DNA of 64,000 nt from Bidens hawaiensis. Its lineage: Eukaryota > Streptophyta > Magnoliopsida > Asterales > Asteraceae. The stretch lies in assembly GCA_021521415.1 (NCBI GenBank), contig JAIQDT010001134.1:248001-312000 (forward strand), read 5' to 3'. Below are positions 22,119-32,716 of this stretch, one piece after another. A program made the position numbers and the translations under genes. Under the pieces are notes generated by a model. That model saw only the letters and a program-made list of their open reading frames with translations, did no database searches and was not told the DNA's origin. How positions within the stretch are numbered: the first letter of the stretch is position 1; every line of letters starts with the position of its first letter.

Positions 22119-22949
22119 CTTGATTGGAGTGTAGTTTGAAGGGCTTAATGCTTGATAAGGGTATTCATCAGGAACTTTCTTCAACTCGTTGTCGAGCTCC
22201 TTGATGCACAATTTTTGTTTTGTTCTTTCCCTAGCCCTTGCTCTTGCCTCTGCCCTTGACTGGTCTCTTGCAAGATTAGCATGAAATGTTCCAGGTTTGC
22301 ACTTTTGTGTCATTTTCTTCTTTTCTCCATCAAGAAACTTTAGAGCTGACTTTTTCTGCCCTTTATCTTCATCTGATCCTGACCCTCCCTTGATGGTTTC
22401 AAGGAAAGCCATCTCACACTGATTAGTACTAATGGTTGAAGATGAGGATTGCTTTGTTTCTTCAATTAACTCCTTAATTGCCTTCTTCGACTTCGTAAAG
22501 AGCCAATCTAGGGTTTTGCTTGCTTTATCAAACCCTAGCAAGTCTTGAAGCACAAAAAACTTTCTTGCAATGTCAATAGATAATCTCACCCTCCTATTCC
22601 TGGGACCTTGAGCTGTATAGATTTTACTATGCCCATCTTTTTTGGATGTCACCACTTTCCTCTTAGAGAGGTACACTACTGACTCCAAAAGATCATTATA
22701 ATCTTCACAATATTGCAACCCAGCCCCTTTTTGCTCATCTGTATAGGCAGCTGGTTGGGCTATTGGTGGAGGAGAAAAACTGTTGTACGAATGAAAATTA
22801 ATAGAATCACCGGTAACAAAAGGGTTGTTATTGTTGTGTTCATGATGGGTGAAATAGACATCATCTTTTTGAAGGTCAAAGAGGGAATTGAAAGGATGGG
22901 AGACATGGATGGGAGAGGGAATCTGTGGAAAAGGGTTTGAGGAAAACAT
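22101..22949 (-). CDS. CYCLOIDEA/CYC2-like TCP transcription factor, C-terminally truncated
   Basis: A plant-specific DNA-binding regulator of the TCP class II, CYC/TB1 clade. In Asteraceae CYC2 members control ray floret identity and floral symmetry in the nucleus. The 282-residue product starts [12 protein letters not shown], a typical CYC2 start, so I chose the ATG at 22949 over the in-frame ATG at 23051. The TCP domain spans about residues 102-160: basic region [14 protein letters not shown], then a helix-loop-helix ending [17 protein letters not shown]. The arginine-rich R domain is at 231-248 ([17 protein letters not shown]). Odd points: the basic region has [10 protein letters not shown] where the family consensus is GPRDRRVRLS (Asn at 118), FFVLQ replaces FFDLQ, and a one-base frame change near 22120-22127 ends the protein at 22101, removing roughly 65-70 residues. 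It may be a decaying paralogue, or the frame difference may be a sequencing error. Confidence 0.88.
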   Translation of the reverse strand: MFSSNPFPQIPSPIHVSHPFNSLFDLQKDDVYFTHHEHNNNNPFVTGDSINFHSYNSFSPPPIAQPAAYTDEQKGAGLQYCEDYNDLLESVVYLSKRKVVTSKKDGHSKIYTAQGPRNRRVRLSIDIARKFFVLQDLLGFDKASKTLDWLFTKSKKAIKELIEETKQSSSSTISTNQCEMAFLETIKGGSGSDEDKGQKKSALKFLDGEKKKMTQKCKPGTFHANLARDQSRAEARARARERTKQKLCIKELDNELKKVPDEYPYQALSPSNYTPIKLLGSI

Positions 22950-23210
22950 AGTTATTTGGATATGAAATCTGAAGTAATAACAATAATATTTAACAAACAA
23001 GTTTAAATATAAGCTCATGGATCCAAATAAAGCTAAGGAGTAAAGTTGCATTTAAGAGACCACCTCCCCTCTTAAGCTTTCCACTGTAAATCTTCCGTTT
23101 TAGGGCACGAGTCTGCTCATACCTCCTCTCTCAATAATAAAGTATAGAGTACTAGCATTAAGGAATAGTCAAATAGAAACAGGTTAAAAGTGTACTATAT
23201 ATCTTCAAAT
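22950..23210 (-). promoter_or_regulatory. putative TCP promoter and 5' leader
   Basis: A TATATA sequence at 23201-23196 on the minus strand lies about 250 nt upstream of the chosen ATG. An in-frame upstream ATG (23051) would add 34 hydrophobic, non-family residues and is therefore more likely leader sequence. Evidence is limited to motif and position. Confidence 0.35.
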
Positions 23211-23663
23211 TTCTTTAGGGTTTCTTAACGGTAAAAAAAAAATATAAACCTAGATATAGGATAAAACTAGGGATGCATATACCTTTCAATTACCATAACT
23301 TATCAAAAACTCGGCCCCTCCAAAGTTTAGAAAATTACAGAATGAAATGGTTACAGTATTTAATAAGTTCATGAAACTATATTTTACTTTCGGTTTATTC
23401 AATACTCTAAAGTACTTATAATTACTGTACATGATGAAAAAAGCCAACATTTTAGATATTCCAAAGAGAGCCCGATGCAACTAGACAACATTTTTGGTTT
23501 GAATGCGACTAGTAGAGTTCGTATCTCATGATTATTTTTTTTAGTGTTTGAAACCACCCCTATTATATGGATGAGTCATACTGAGATGAAATGTTAACCG
23601 TCTATAATGATATTGGCGTTTCAGGCTTGACTCACCTAATAACACAATAAAGAAGGAAACCCA
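23211..23663. other. upstream flank of the TCP gene, no gene seen
   Basis: AT-rich, no convincing open frame. It would contain distal regulatory sequence of the TCP gene. Confidence 0.35.
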
Positions 23664-23885
23664 CTACTGAGAGAACCCCTCCCCCCCTTCTCTTCCCCGA
23701 GGCTGGTTTCAAACTTGATACATTAAGATCTTAAGCCTAAACCATCACCCACCACTAAAGATTTGATCACCACTAAGAGAACCTCCACCCCCCCCCCCCC
23801 CCCCCCAAGTTGTTTCAAACTTGAGTTATTAAGATTTTAAGCCTTAACCATCATCTAACCCTAAAGATTTTACCTTTTTTTTCCT
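23664..23885. repeat. ~110-bp tandem duplication with a poly-C tract
   Basis: Two copies begin ACT(G/A)AGAGAACC and continue through TTTCAAACTTGA, ATTAAGAT(C/T)TTAAGCC and CTAAAGATTT. The second copy contains a run of about 19 C (23788-23806); the first has a shorter C7 run. The C run is a likely site of length error. Confidence 0.7.
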
Positions 23886-24009
23886 TGTTAAGAATTTTGT
23901 TTATTATGTTATTATCTTAGTATTAGACTATTAGATCAGTGGTATTTCGAGAGAATTTGACAATGCTTCAAGAAATTTGTTTCAATAGATGGTTTAATAT
24001 AAAAAAACT

Positions 24010-24905
24010 TTAATTAGTTTTAGTTGCTAATTTAGCAAGGTTAGCAAACTTCTTTCCTTTTGTGAACTTGAAATCTTTTGGAAAACCAATAAGCTTATAG
24101 AAATTGTTCACCAAATGCTCATTTCTCTGGCAAAGAGTGCACACCAGAGTCCTCATATTCTCCCTCGTTCCTCAACTAACGGTTCCTTCACTACTTGCAT
24201 TCGTAGATGCAGAGGATGCAGTGAAATCGGAGGTGGTGTGAATTTTCTTTTGCCTCTCATCTTGCATAAGAATCCCATATGCACGATTAATAGAGGAAAG
24301 GTTCTGCATCATCAAAATGTTTCTTCTGATCATGTCATAATTAGGATTAAGGTCAACAAGGAACTGAATCAGTCTTTGACCCTCATCTCTTTTAGCAAAA
24401 GAATGAGAAGCCCCACAAGTGCATGAAGGAATGGTATTGATTGCATTAAGCTCATCCCAATTCGATTTCATCTTAGCAAAATATCACTACTACCTTGAGT
24501 GATTTGGCGAAGGTTCTTTTACAATAAAATCTTAGCACCATTTACCTGACCATAGCAGACTTAAGCTCATTCCAAAGAATCTGAACAGTCTCAACATACA
24601 AAAAACTATCACGAACATCATGACTGAGAGTGTTAAAAATCCATGATATCACCATATCATTGCAACGTTGCCAATAAGCAAGAAATGGTTGATTAACCGG
24701 AATGATTACAGTGTTGTTGATGAAACCGAGCTTGTTTTTAGCTTAAAGAGCAATCTTCATTGTTCTTTTTCAAGCTCCAAAATCATTACCGTCGAAGAAT
24801 TTGGAAATGAGGATCATACCGGGATGATCAGACGGATGAAGATTAAGAGGATTCGAGAAATCAATCGTCATGTTTTGAACAAAAAGAACTATTCGGGGCT
24901 TCAAT
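24010..24905 (-). pseudogene. Copia gag fragment with stops
   Basis: On the minus strand the frame reads the classic Copia gag: FFDGNDFGA, AKNKLGFINNTVIIPVN, WQRCNDMVISWIFNTLS, then WDELNAI, CTCGASHSF, RLIQFLVDLNPNYDMIRRNI. It ends in a degraded CCHC zinc knuckle (CTLCQRNEHLVNNFYKL, last Cys replaced by Phe). Gag packages the retroelement RNA in virus-like particles. Stops at 24770-24772 (TGA where Trp fits) and 24743-24745 (TAA) make it a pseudogene. No pol follows; the element is cut near 24000. Confidence 0.82.
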
Positions 24906-25375
24906 TAGGAAAACACAGCAAAAAAAAAGAACAAAAGCACGAAATAAAAAACAAAAAGACTTATGCGTCGTGAATGTTATACGGTGTATAAGTATGTATT
25001 GTTTTGAGACTCGTGCACCAGAAAAACTTATGCGGCGTGTAAGTGTAATCAAAGAGAAAATGACAAAAATATGAGGAAAATGAATGAGAAAAGATCTTAA
25101 ACTTTGAGAAAAAGTTTAGAAACAAGAACATGACATATTGAGACATTTTGATGAGGTTTGAATGGATAAAAACTCTTAAATGAAGAAAAGAAGGAGAAAA
25201 AGAGATGAAAATGAGGATTTGCAAGAAGAAACGAGGTCAATATCCGAAGAAACACAAGAACGATGAAAAAACGATGATCAAATGATCAAAAATCAAGAAG
25301 AAACAGCTGATGAAGAGAGAAAACCGGTGAAATGAGAAAAAACCGGTTGAAACGAAGAGCTGGACTAACAACCTT
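24906..25375 (-). other. Copia untranslated leader with GCGGCGT hairpin
   Basis: Lies between the primer site and gag. At 25026-25044 ACTTAT and GTAAGT flank a 7-nt loop GCGGCGT; 24980-24992 holds TTATAC and GTATAA around GGT. The same loop sequence occurs in the spacer of the Copia element at 45.5 kb and, as its reverse complement, in that element's LTR. Confidence 0.5.
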
Positions 25376-25660
25376 CCTTTGATACCATGTAGTCATTGGA
25401 AATGATGGCATAGGAATAAAAGGAGAAATGAAGCACAAAGAGAAAATTTTATTATCTCAACATGAATTCTTACATATATGAGTGTATGTTGTTTTATACT
25501 ACATACACATTATATATACATACATGTTCACATGATCGATCTAAATTTTGATGTAAAATATTGTCATCGTCTGGTTGCATAAATATATATTCATATGTGA
25601 AACAATGAAGTAGTCTCTATATGTCTAGGAGAGTTTAAAAGCATTCTTTGAAGCTTTGCA
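25376..25660 (-). mobile_element. Copia primer binding site and 5' LTR
   Basis: On the minus strand an LTR ending CCAATGACTACA is followed without gap by TGGTATCAAAGG (25387-25376), a primer site complementary to initiator tRNA-Met. The LTR extends right from 25388; its far edge is unclear and the end given is approximate. No second LTR was found, so this element is a 5' fragment (LTR, leader, gag). Confidence 0.6.
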
Positions 25661-27240
25661 ATCTCGTTGTCAACTGAAATGTGAAAAATGTACCATTCAA
25701 GCCAAAAACATGGTTAAAAAAATACGTTTGTTTAATCATTAGATTAAACAAATATATAGTTTTAATAAAAAAATACACTCTATAGCTTATCTAGCTATTA
25801 TAATAAAGTAAAACAAGTGGAGACATACGTCAGTTGGAGATTCATTCTAAGCCAAAATTTCCCGCTATTTTCTTATTTTTAATGAAAACTTAGTTATGTC
25901 AATGTAATAAAAACATTTCAATACATCAAATAATCAAACTAGTAAGAGTGTTCGCGTGTTGCGGCGGGGACACAGTGAAGATTCATTTGGTATAAGTCTG
26001 GTTGTGGCAGAGGCATGAACGTGTGCAACCTCTATAATCATTTTATTCAAAGGACTAAATTATTATCATAAAAAATAAATGGGAAATGCAAACGATAGCT
26101 ATTAGGCAATAATTAACAACTACAGGAGGTTATTTTGTTAAAAAAGATATATATTTAAACAAGTTAGTTTATTTCTATAGGGTGGAAATAAGTTGGTCAA
26201 ACTAAAAAACCTTTGTTATATAAATTTAGCATTTTTATAGTTATAAAATTTTAGCATTTCTATAAAAAAAATGCGTGGTAACGTGTGGTAACAATTGAAA
26301 CACTAATAACTAAAACAACCAGTTTTGAACGACCCTCATTTGGCATATATAAAAAAGCAGATATACTTTTACTCGAAAAAGCTTATTCATGATTATGAAA
26401 TTTAGTTTTGAGGAATAGCAGTAGATTCAGAGACTAGATTTGTACGCGATAAAAAATATATTTTGCAATTGTTTGGTGAGGTATAGAAGGTACAACTATA
26501 ATGTTGCTGACTTGTCAAACAAATTCATGTTAGACATCGAAATCATAAAGCGTACGTAACACCAACACTAAGTATTACTAAACTATTGAGTATGAAAATC
26601 TCATAAATCGACGGTTCTAGATTTACGCGTAAGTCCTAAGACTTAATTTGCATGATTAAGCACCCTAACTTTAAAAAGTTAATGATCAAGGTCCCGAACA
26701 TTATTAATAGCATAAAAGTCCTTTTCTGCATGATTAAGTCACAGAAGTTTATTAAGGGGACCTTTTGGTTATATCTAAAGATTTAATGGTGCAAAAATAA
26801 TGTCCACGGACTTATGTTGAAAGTTAGGAGAACTCGTTTTCACAAATGTCTTAAAAATACAAATTGGGTGATAGTCATCATATATGACCAGTTCCTTTTT
26901 GAGTTACTTTGTTTCCATTTTATAGAGGAAAAATAACCCAAATATAAGGAAATGGTCAAAATTGCTACCTTTAGAAAACAAGGACAAGTAATGAAACTTA
27001 CAAGTCCGTGTATTACCTTAGAGATTAAGTACCATAATACTTGACAAATAAATGATACAAAATCCATGCCGGGACCATAAAAGCAGCTAATGACAAAGTC
27101 AAGAAACCTCCGCTTAATCCAAAAGAGAAATAAACCTTTTTTAAAGGTTGTATTACCTTCGTCAATCTAAAAAAATAATTATGCCACTAAATAAAACAAA
27201 TTGTAATAATATATTAATACACACCATACTGATAGAGGCA
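25661..27240. other. no recognisable gene
   Basis: AT-rich, with no open frame showing a domain. It may be decayed internal sequence of the flanking elements. Confidence 0.35.
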
Positions 27241-27246
27241 TATTCG

Positions 27247-28863
27247 TCACAAGTTCCTATGAAACAATATCAAATCAGTAAACCATAATTCATGAAAGAA
27301 AAATCTTAATAAAATAAACAAATTCCAAAAATGATAAAACAGCAAACCTGTTTTGATGATTTGAGGGAAAAAATTCCAACAAATTCTTAGGAATGACATC
27401 CCAGCAAGTGAGCATGGAATAAACATCAAATGCGCCAAGTAAAGATGAGCAAAGCTGCATTTGGGAAGAGATTGATGAACATTTGCAACTACTAAACTCA
27501 AATCCTTTAGTAGAGGTGTCATTATGAATCATTTCTTGCACTTTGATCATAAATTGCTCAGGAATCTCCTGGGCATGTTCTGATACTATTCTGTTGCTTC
27601 TTTGATTCGAAGCTTCATCATTGTTTTCTTGATTGATTGGATTTGACATTTCTGTAAACAGAATTTATTTAGTATGAAAGAAATATATTATTGATAACAA
27701 GCATTCACAATAACTGCGTGATACTAAAATAGATGATATAAGTATGAAATATCTATTTATGCTACGTTTAATTATTTCTTCGTATTTCGAGAGAATTCAT
27801 AGAAGATCTCTTATTGACTGTTCTTTTTCTTTTGATCTCACATCTCTTTCTTGAGATTCACGTAAGGCACAATCTCAATACTTTTTCTTGGATAGTGTTG
27901 GGATTATGATTCCATGCATCTTCTCGTTACTTTATATATTTGTTCTTGATTCAGCAGACTTTGAGAATTTCTCTAATTTTCTTTCTAGGTCTATTCCTAG
28001 TAAAATATTCAGTTGATTTGAAGTTAATTTCTCTTTTAAAAATTTGTCTACCTGGACTTTTCCTTAATCCCATTGATGAGTCTTCTTTTGCTTCCAATTA
28101 TATTAGAAATATTACTCGGAAAATTTGTGCTTTCTACTCTTGACGTACCACAATAAAATTTTAAAGACAAGTTTAATATTCGGGGAATTCAAAACATACC
28201 CTTTATTCATATTGTAGTTCGCAAGAGTACACAACATTATTATACTTGTTTACAACTATTGCGGTTCTTAATGTCTATTTCTTCCAACGGACAATCAATT
28301 TCTTGATTTTACTGTCCTTTTTAGTATTCCCCGTCGTTTTCTTTTCTTTCCCTTTTTCCTTTTCTTCTTCCATCTCTATATCATTGAGCATTGATTCAGC
28401 AAATTTTTGTAACATCGACTCCATAGCATGTTGAATCATCTCTAATGTACATTCCTTCACAGTCTGTGCTCCAGCATTCAGTTTGAGGATGAGCAAAGTA
28501 AGGATCCTGATTTATTAGGTAATTGAAATATTCCTACCCTTGAGGATTTCCTTTTTGATTGATCATTATTCCTTTTCCTTTTGATTTTATCGATTTCTGG
28601 GATCTACTTGATTCACTTGATCCTGTTCCTTGCATTTCTTGTCTTTGGATAATATGGGCTAGTGGGATGTTGGAATCGAAGGAATCCGAATTTTCTTCCA
28701 TTGAGCTCTGATATGAGTGTTCACTACTAGATATAGGGATTAGAAGTAAGGCTATCCCTATACACCCTTTTCCTTTACTTGATGGAAGATGATATGATCC
28801 TTGGCTGGATTGTCGATTAGACATCTGCATGAAGTTTAGATTGAGAAGTAGGATTGTATTCAT
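27247..28863 (-). pseudogene. unrecognised retroelement leader/gag-region ORFs
   Basis: Three minus-strand open frames follow the Gypsy primer site at 29.0 kb: 28863-28534 (Ser/Lys-rich, with NRQSSQGSYHLPSSKGKG), 28496-28275 (Glu/Lys-rich, MLNDIEMEEEKEKGKEKK) and 27649-27290 (polar start MSNPINQENNDEASNQ). Their place between primer site and where pol should be suggests the 5' untranslated or gag region of a Gypsy element. I do not recognise a domain, and no protease or reverse transcriptase follows. Confidence 0.35.
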
Positions 28864-29027
28864 ATCTTATCCGTAATAGTTTTACTTAGATTTTAGATAC
28901 TTTTAATTAAGCACCATCAGTATTTAAAATTGAATCTTATGTTAAATCATATGTTGATATTTTCTTTTAAATACTAATTCTGATTCAAAGCCTACGTATA
29001 CTCAATACCTAATTCGCTGAGAACGAT

Positions 29028-30360
29028 GGCTCTGATTCCAACCGTGTCACACCCCGACTTAGGGCCTACCTTGTGACTTAGGGATCACGTAATCCCTTAA
29101 AATTTGAGATCACGTAATCTCATATTTGACTGACTGTTTAAGACAAACAACCCGTTTATCTTAATGACTGAAAAAGGTTTAACATATTCACCTGTGATTG
29201 TGATTGTCTTTACTGAATGATGTGGTGATCTCGTTTGAAAACCCTTGTGAATGATTGATGATTGATCTTGTATTATTAGTTTGGTGATATCAGCATTTTC
29301 CTACTCAGTATGCTATTGACCTATATTTGTAATAGGCATGCATAAGTACCTAGATGCTATATCTTATCATATTTAACAGACTTTAAGTCTATTTCAGTTC
29401 GGCAGACTCGAGCTCTGATCAGCAGACTCTTAGGTCTGACCTAACCTTAGTAAAGTTATAGTCGTTTTATGAAAATACTTTGTATTTACATATGACGTTT
29501 GGAATAGCACGCTTTGGCCAAATAAAGGATATCATGTTGGCAAACTTCTCCAGATAAGCAAATGGGTCCTGCAATTGATTGGGATGTGTACGAATTACTT
29601 TCCTTAGGCAAGAAGAGTCTACTAATGATATCCCCCTTCCAGTTACTACGTGCCCGTCAAAATATAGTTTTGATAACATTACTTCTTGTGGAAGCAGCAT
29701 TATTATATTTAATGAAACATTACTTTGAAAATCAGTTATGTTTAACGAGTATAACCATAGTTAAAATTTAATAACTATATAATAAAGTAACTTAACCATA
29801 ATCCTACCTTAGTCGGCTAGACGGAGTAAAAACTAGGAAAAACAGCAGCAATTAGGCTTGTGCTTCGATTACAGGATCAGTAGCTCGTTAATCAGCGTAA
29901 CCACACCTCGTTTCTTTGCGTAAACAGCCCTCAGCATCTCGGAACTCTCAAGCGTGCTTACCATTGCTAACTATGTGAGTTTGAAGGTGAGATGGGATGG
30001 TTTTGGCTTGAACCCGTAGCTACCTATTTATAGGCACGATTTGTGCATCTTCGCTTATCGCAAAGATGCATGCTATGGCGGTTCGCAACGCACGAAAGTG
30101 CATGGCGGGCGCCGCAATCTTGCATGTCAACCCCGTGCTGACACGTGTCGCCACGTAACTGGATAACGTTGAAATGTGTGCCAGCAACTTCGCGACGCGC
30201 GAAGTTGTTCAGCTTTCATCTTCGCGATACGCGAAGATGCATGAAAATTGAAATTTTTATATTTCGTCCTTCTAGTTCCGCAGTTTGCATTCTTGCCCCT
30301 TTAATTTCTAAAATTTACATTTTTAGCCTAAAACTTGAATGGGGTATTCTCGCGATGTTA
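29028..30360 (-). mobile_element. Gypsy 5' LTR and primer binding site
   Basis: On the minus strand the LTR ends GTCGGGGTGTGACA and is followed by CGGT and TGGAATCAGAGCC (29040-29028), a one-base variant of the tRNA-Met primer site TGGTATCAGAGCC. A TATA box (TATAAATA) lies at 30033-30026 on the minus strand. The start of the LTR is near 30360 but abuts another element and is not certain. No second LTR is present in the window. Confidence 0.6.
30044..30239. repeat. CG-rich hairpins directly upstream of the LTR TATA box
   Basis: Palindromes: 30044-30070 (arms TGCATCTT and AAGATGCA), 30185-30207 (CAACTTCGCG and CGCGAAGTTG, loop ACG) and 30217-30239 (CATCTTCGCG and CGCGAAGATG, loop ATA). The last two share the core TTCGCG/CGCGAA but have different, still complementary, outer arms. 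On the minus strand they occupy the 10-210 nt upstream of TATAAATA. Confidence 0.75.
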
Positions 30361-30451
30361 TAGTCGGCATTAAATTTGTTAAGCTGGGCCTACTCCTCTG
30401 GAAACACATGAAGAAGACAACTTTAAAAATTGATGCAGAGCATTACAATTA

Positions 30452-30650
30452 GACTTAACTACACAATTGGTGTCTAACATTTCATGAAAGTAACAATATT
30501 GGGTGTTAACATTTAAAAGTCACTTGTTTAGGTACTCAAATTTCAATTTTGTAATAAAGTTGGGTACTAAGTCTTACATCCGTTAACAAACTTAACAGGA
30601 TGGGAGGGTACTTTCTTCATATCCTAAAAACTAAAATATATATAATTATG
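30452..30650 (+). repeat. left terminal inverted repeat of the Mutator-like element
   Basis: Matches the reverse complement of 39339-39531 with scattered substitutions; the inner limit is approximate. Confidence 0.72.
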
Positions 30651-31385
30651 TTATATGATATTATCATTAAATACCTAAAGTTTGATCGATCATTGTTAAC
30701 TGGTATCGTTGGATTTGAAGGACTCTAAATTGAAATGATGGTAGGCGGAGGGCGGCAGTGGGTAGCGGTGGTGCGAAGGAGATCGATTAGACTTTGGGTA
30801 TTGAATGATAATATCATATAATGAAGATAACATATTATTATATATAACAATTAGGAAGTTTGGTGCTGCTAAGTGTCGATGGAGCCACTTGGTGGCACTG
30901 TATTGGTCATTGTCATTTTTTTTTTGTTTTTTTGTTTTTTTTAGTTTCGGTACTGTAATGAACATAACGAACCGAATTCGCGTAGACTCACAATCTTGAC
31001 GACCATGATCGACAACGTTCAGGTTTTACCAATATCCAAGTTTACCAACTGACACCACCCATTAGTCCACCTCAATTTATATTTTTACCGTTTTTAGCTT
31101 CAGTATTGTAACGAAAGTAACCTGAACCGAATGAATTCGTGTCGAGTTATCGCCTCAAGGCCCTGGACTGACAACGTTTGGGTTTTACCACTGCCTGGGT
31201 TTATCGACGAAATAAATGTCAAATATTTTATATTTTTTTAATATGCTAATTTAACAAATTTATTTTTTGGTTTTAATGCTTAGGTTTTACCAACGGTGTC
31301 CCTACTTTAACGAGCATAACCGATAATATTTGAACTCACGTTGACTTACCATCGTAACACTCGGGGTATTACAACACATGAGTTT

Positions 31386-32557
31386 TTATGTTCAGTTTAT
31401 TTGTACATATATTAGTATGTTAACTTAGTCGTTTCACTCGTTTATTTTAGGAACTTTGGTACTTCATACATGCTTGTTGTGTTTCAGGTCACAGGTACTT
31501 AACGCGCTTAATTTGGACCTGTACGAGCATGGAATGAAGACCCGGGATGTCTAGCACGCTTACCGAGGCAGTCATTTGTATTTACTGAGAAAAGAGACCC
31601 ATCGCGTAGCGCGATGGGTTTTGAAGGCGGGGCATCGTGCTACGCGATGCCCTGTAATTTGGCAAGAGTTGACTTATGGTCCATCGCGTAGCACGATGGA
31701 CCAGGGGAGGAGACCATCGTGCTACGCGATGGTCCCCAGAATCGTGAAAGTTAGGGTTTTGTTTTATAAAACATTTTGACGACCCTAGACGCTATTATTG
31801 ACCTTCCAGGCGATTTTCAGAGCAGCAAGGAGGGCCACCATCACTTCCAATCATCTCAAGGCCTCATATATGTTCCATAACATCATAATCGAAGCCCAAG
31901 AGACGCCGAGACGCGGCTAGATCCTTCGAGTCATACCCGGGATGTATAGTTTGTAATCTTTCAGTTATTTTCTCATGTACTAGAACGATTGATTGTAATT
32001 ATCTTGATGTTAATCTATGAGTATTGATGTCTAGTATTATTGTGCACAACATCAGTTTATGTTTATTTCGATCAGAACGATTAGTGTGCCAGTTGCTATG
32101 ATAATTGCTTATAGGATTGTTTTGACCTATTAATTATGAGAAAGCTTACGTTTGCCCTTAGTTGAGTCACACTGGCAGGGACCGTTTGATAACCAGTGCC
32201 GTGTGTTAGCGAGCATGGATGCCTAAGGTTTAACCGGTTAGTCGGTCTGTAGTTAACACAGGATAGTTTATCTTTTATGTGCATGAGTTTGCTGTTAGTT
32301 TACTTGGATTCCTGGGTGTGATTTGCTTTGTTAATTGACTGAATACTTAAGTAATTGTTCGTTTATTACAAAACTCAAATTGTTTGCTAGTGTGATCAGC
32401 ACTTTAATTGAATTACTTCATAATGTTAGGAATCGTTTACACTTTACACTGACCACATACTCCTCGTGGTTCGACACCCTACTTACCCTAACTAGTTTAA
32501 GGTGATTAGGACACTGATTTATATTGATTTTGATTAGATAGCGACAGTTTAGCATCA
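31386..32557 (+). mobile_element. Athila 5' LTR
   Basis: Ends AGCATCA just before the primer site. The expected TGATG start is TTATG here; the 3' LTR keeps TGATG. It contains four hairpins (31597-31734) followed by a TATA-like TTTTATAAAA (31760-31769). Confidence 0.8.
31597..31734. repeat. four covarying CG-rich hairpins in the 5' LTR
   Basis: 31597-31619 (arms ACCCATCGCG and CGCGATGGGT, loop TAG), 31630-31652 (GGGCATCG and CGATGCCC around TGCTACG), 31677-31703 (TGGTCCATCG and CGATGGACCA around CGTAGCA), 31712-31734 (GACCATCG and CGATGGTC around TGCTACG). The inner CATCG...CGATG and the TAG/CTA centre are conserved, in alternating orientation. The outer arm bases differ in each hairpin yet pair perfectly. 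They lie just upstream of the LTR TATA box. Confidence 0.88.
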
Positions 32558-32560
32558 AAA

Positions 32561-32578
32561 TGGCGCCGTTGCCGGGAG
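32561..32578 (+). promoter_or_regulatory. primer binding site, Athila type
   Basis: TGGCGCCGTTGCCGGGAG, three bases after the LTR, matches the tRNA-Asp-type primer site of Athila elements with one change from GGGGA. Confidence 0.85.
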
Positions 32579-32716
32579 TTAGTGCGCTTAGTGTTTTTGT
32601 GTTAATTGATTTCGTTGTTTAATTTAGTTTAATTTAGTTGTTATTTTATTTTTAGCGTAGTTTACTTTATTTTCCCATTTTACGCTGGATGTGTTCGTTG
32701 TGCAGGTAACAGGTTT

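Noticed and set aside
22950..23051. Upstream in-frame ATG as the TCP start
   Set aside because: It would add a hydrophobic 34-residue extension not typical of CYC2 proteins; [12 protein letters not shown] is the familiar start.
31597..31734. Hairpins as a microRNA precursor, CRISPR-like array or bacterial-type terminator
   Set aside because: Stems are only 8-10 bp with 3-7 nt loops, there are no spacer-repeat units of constant length and no U-run; the setting is a plant LTR.
32096..32284. 62-residue minus-strand ORF, repeated at 38814-39002
   Set aside because: The two copies are only the same antisense stretch in the two Athila LTRs.
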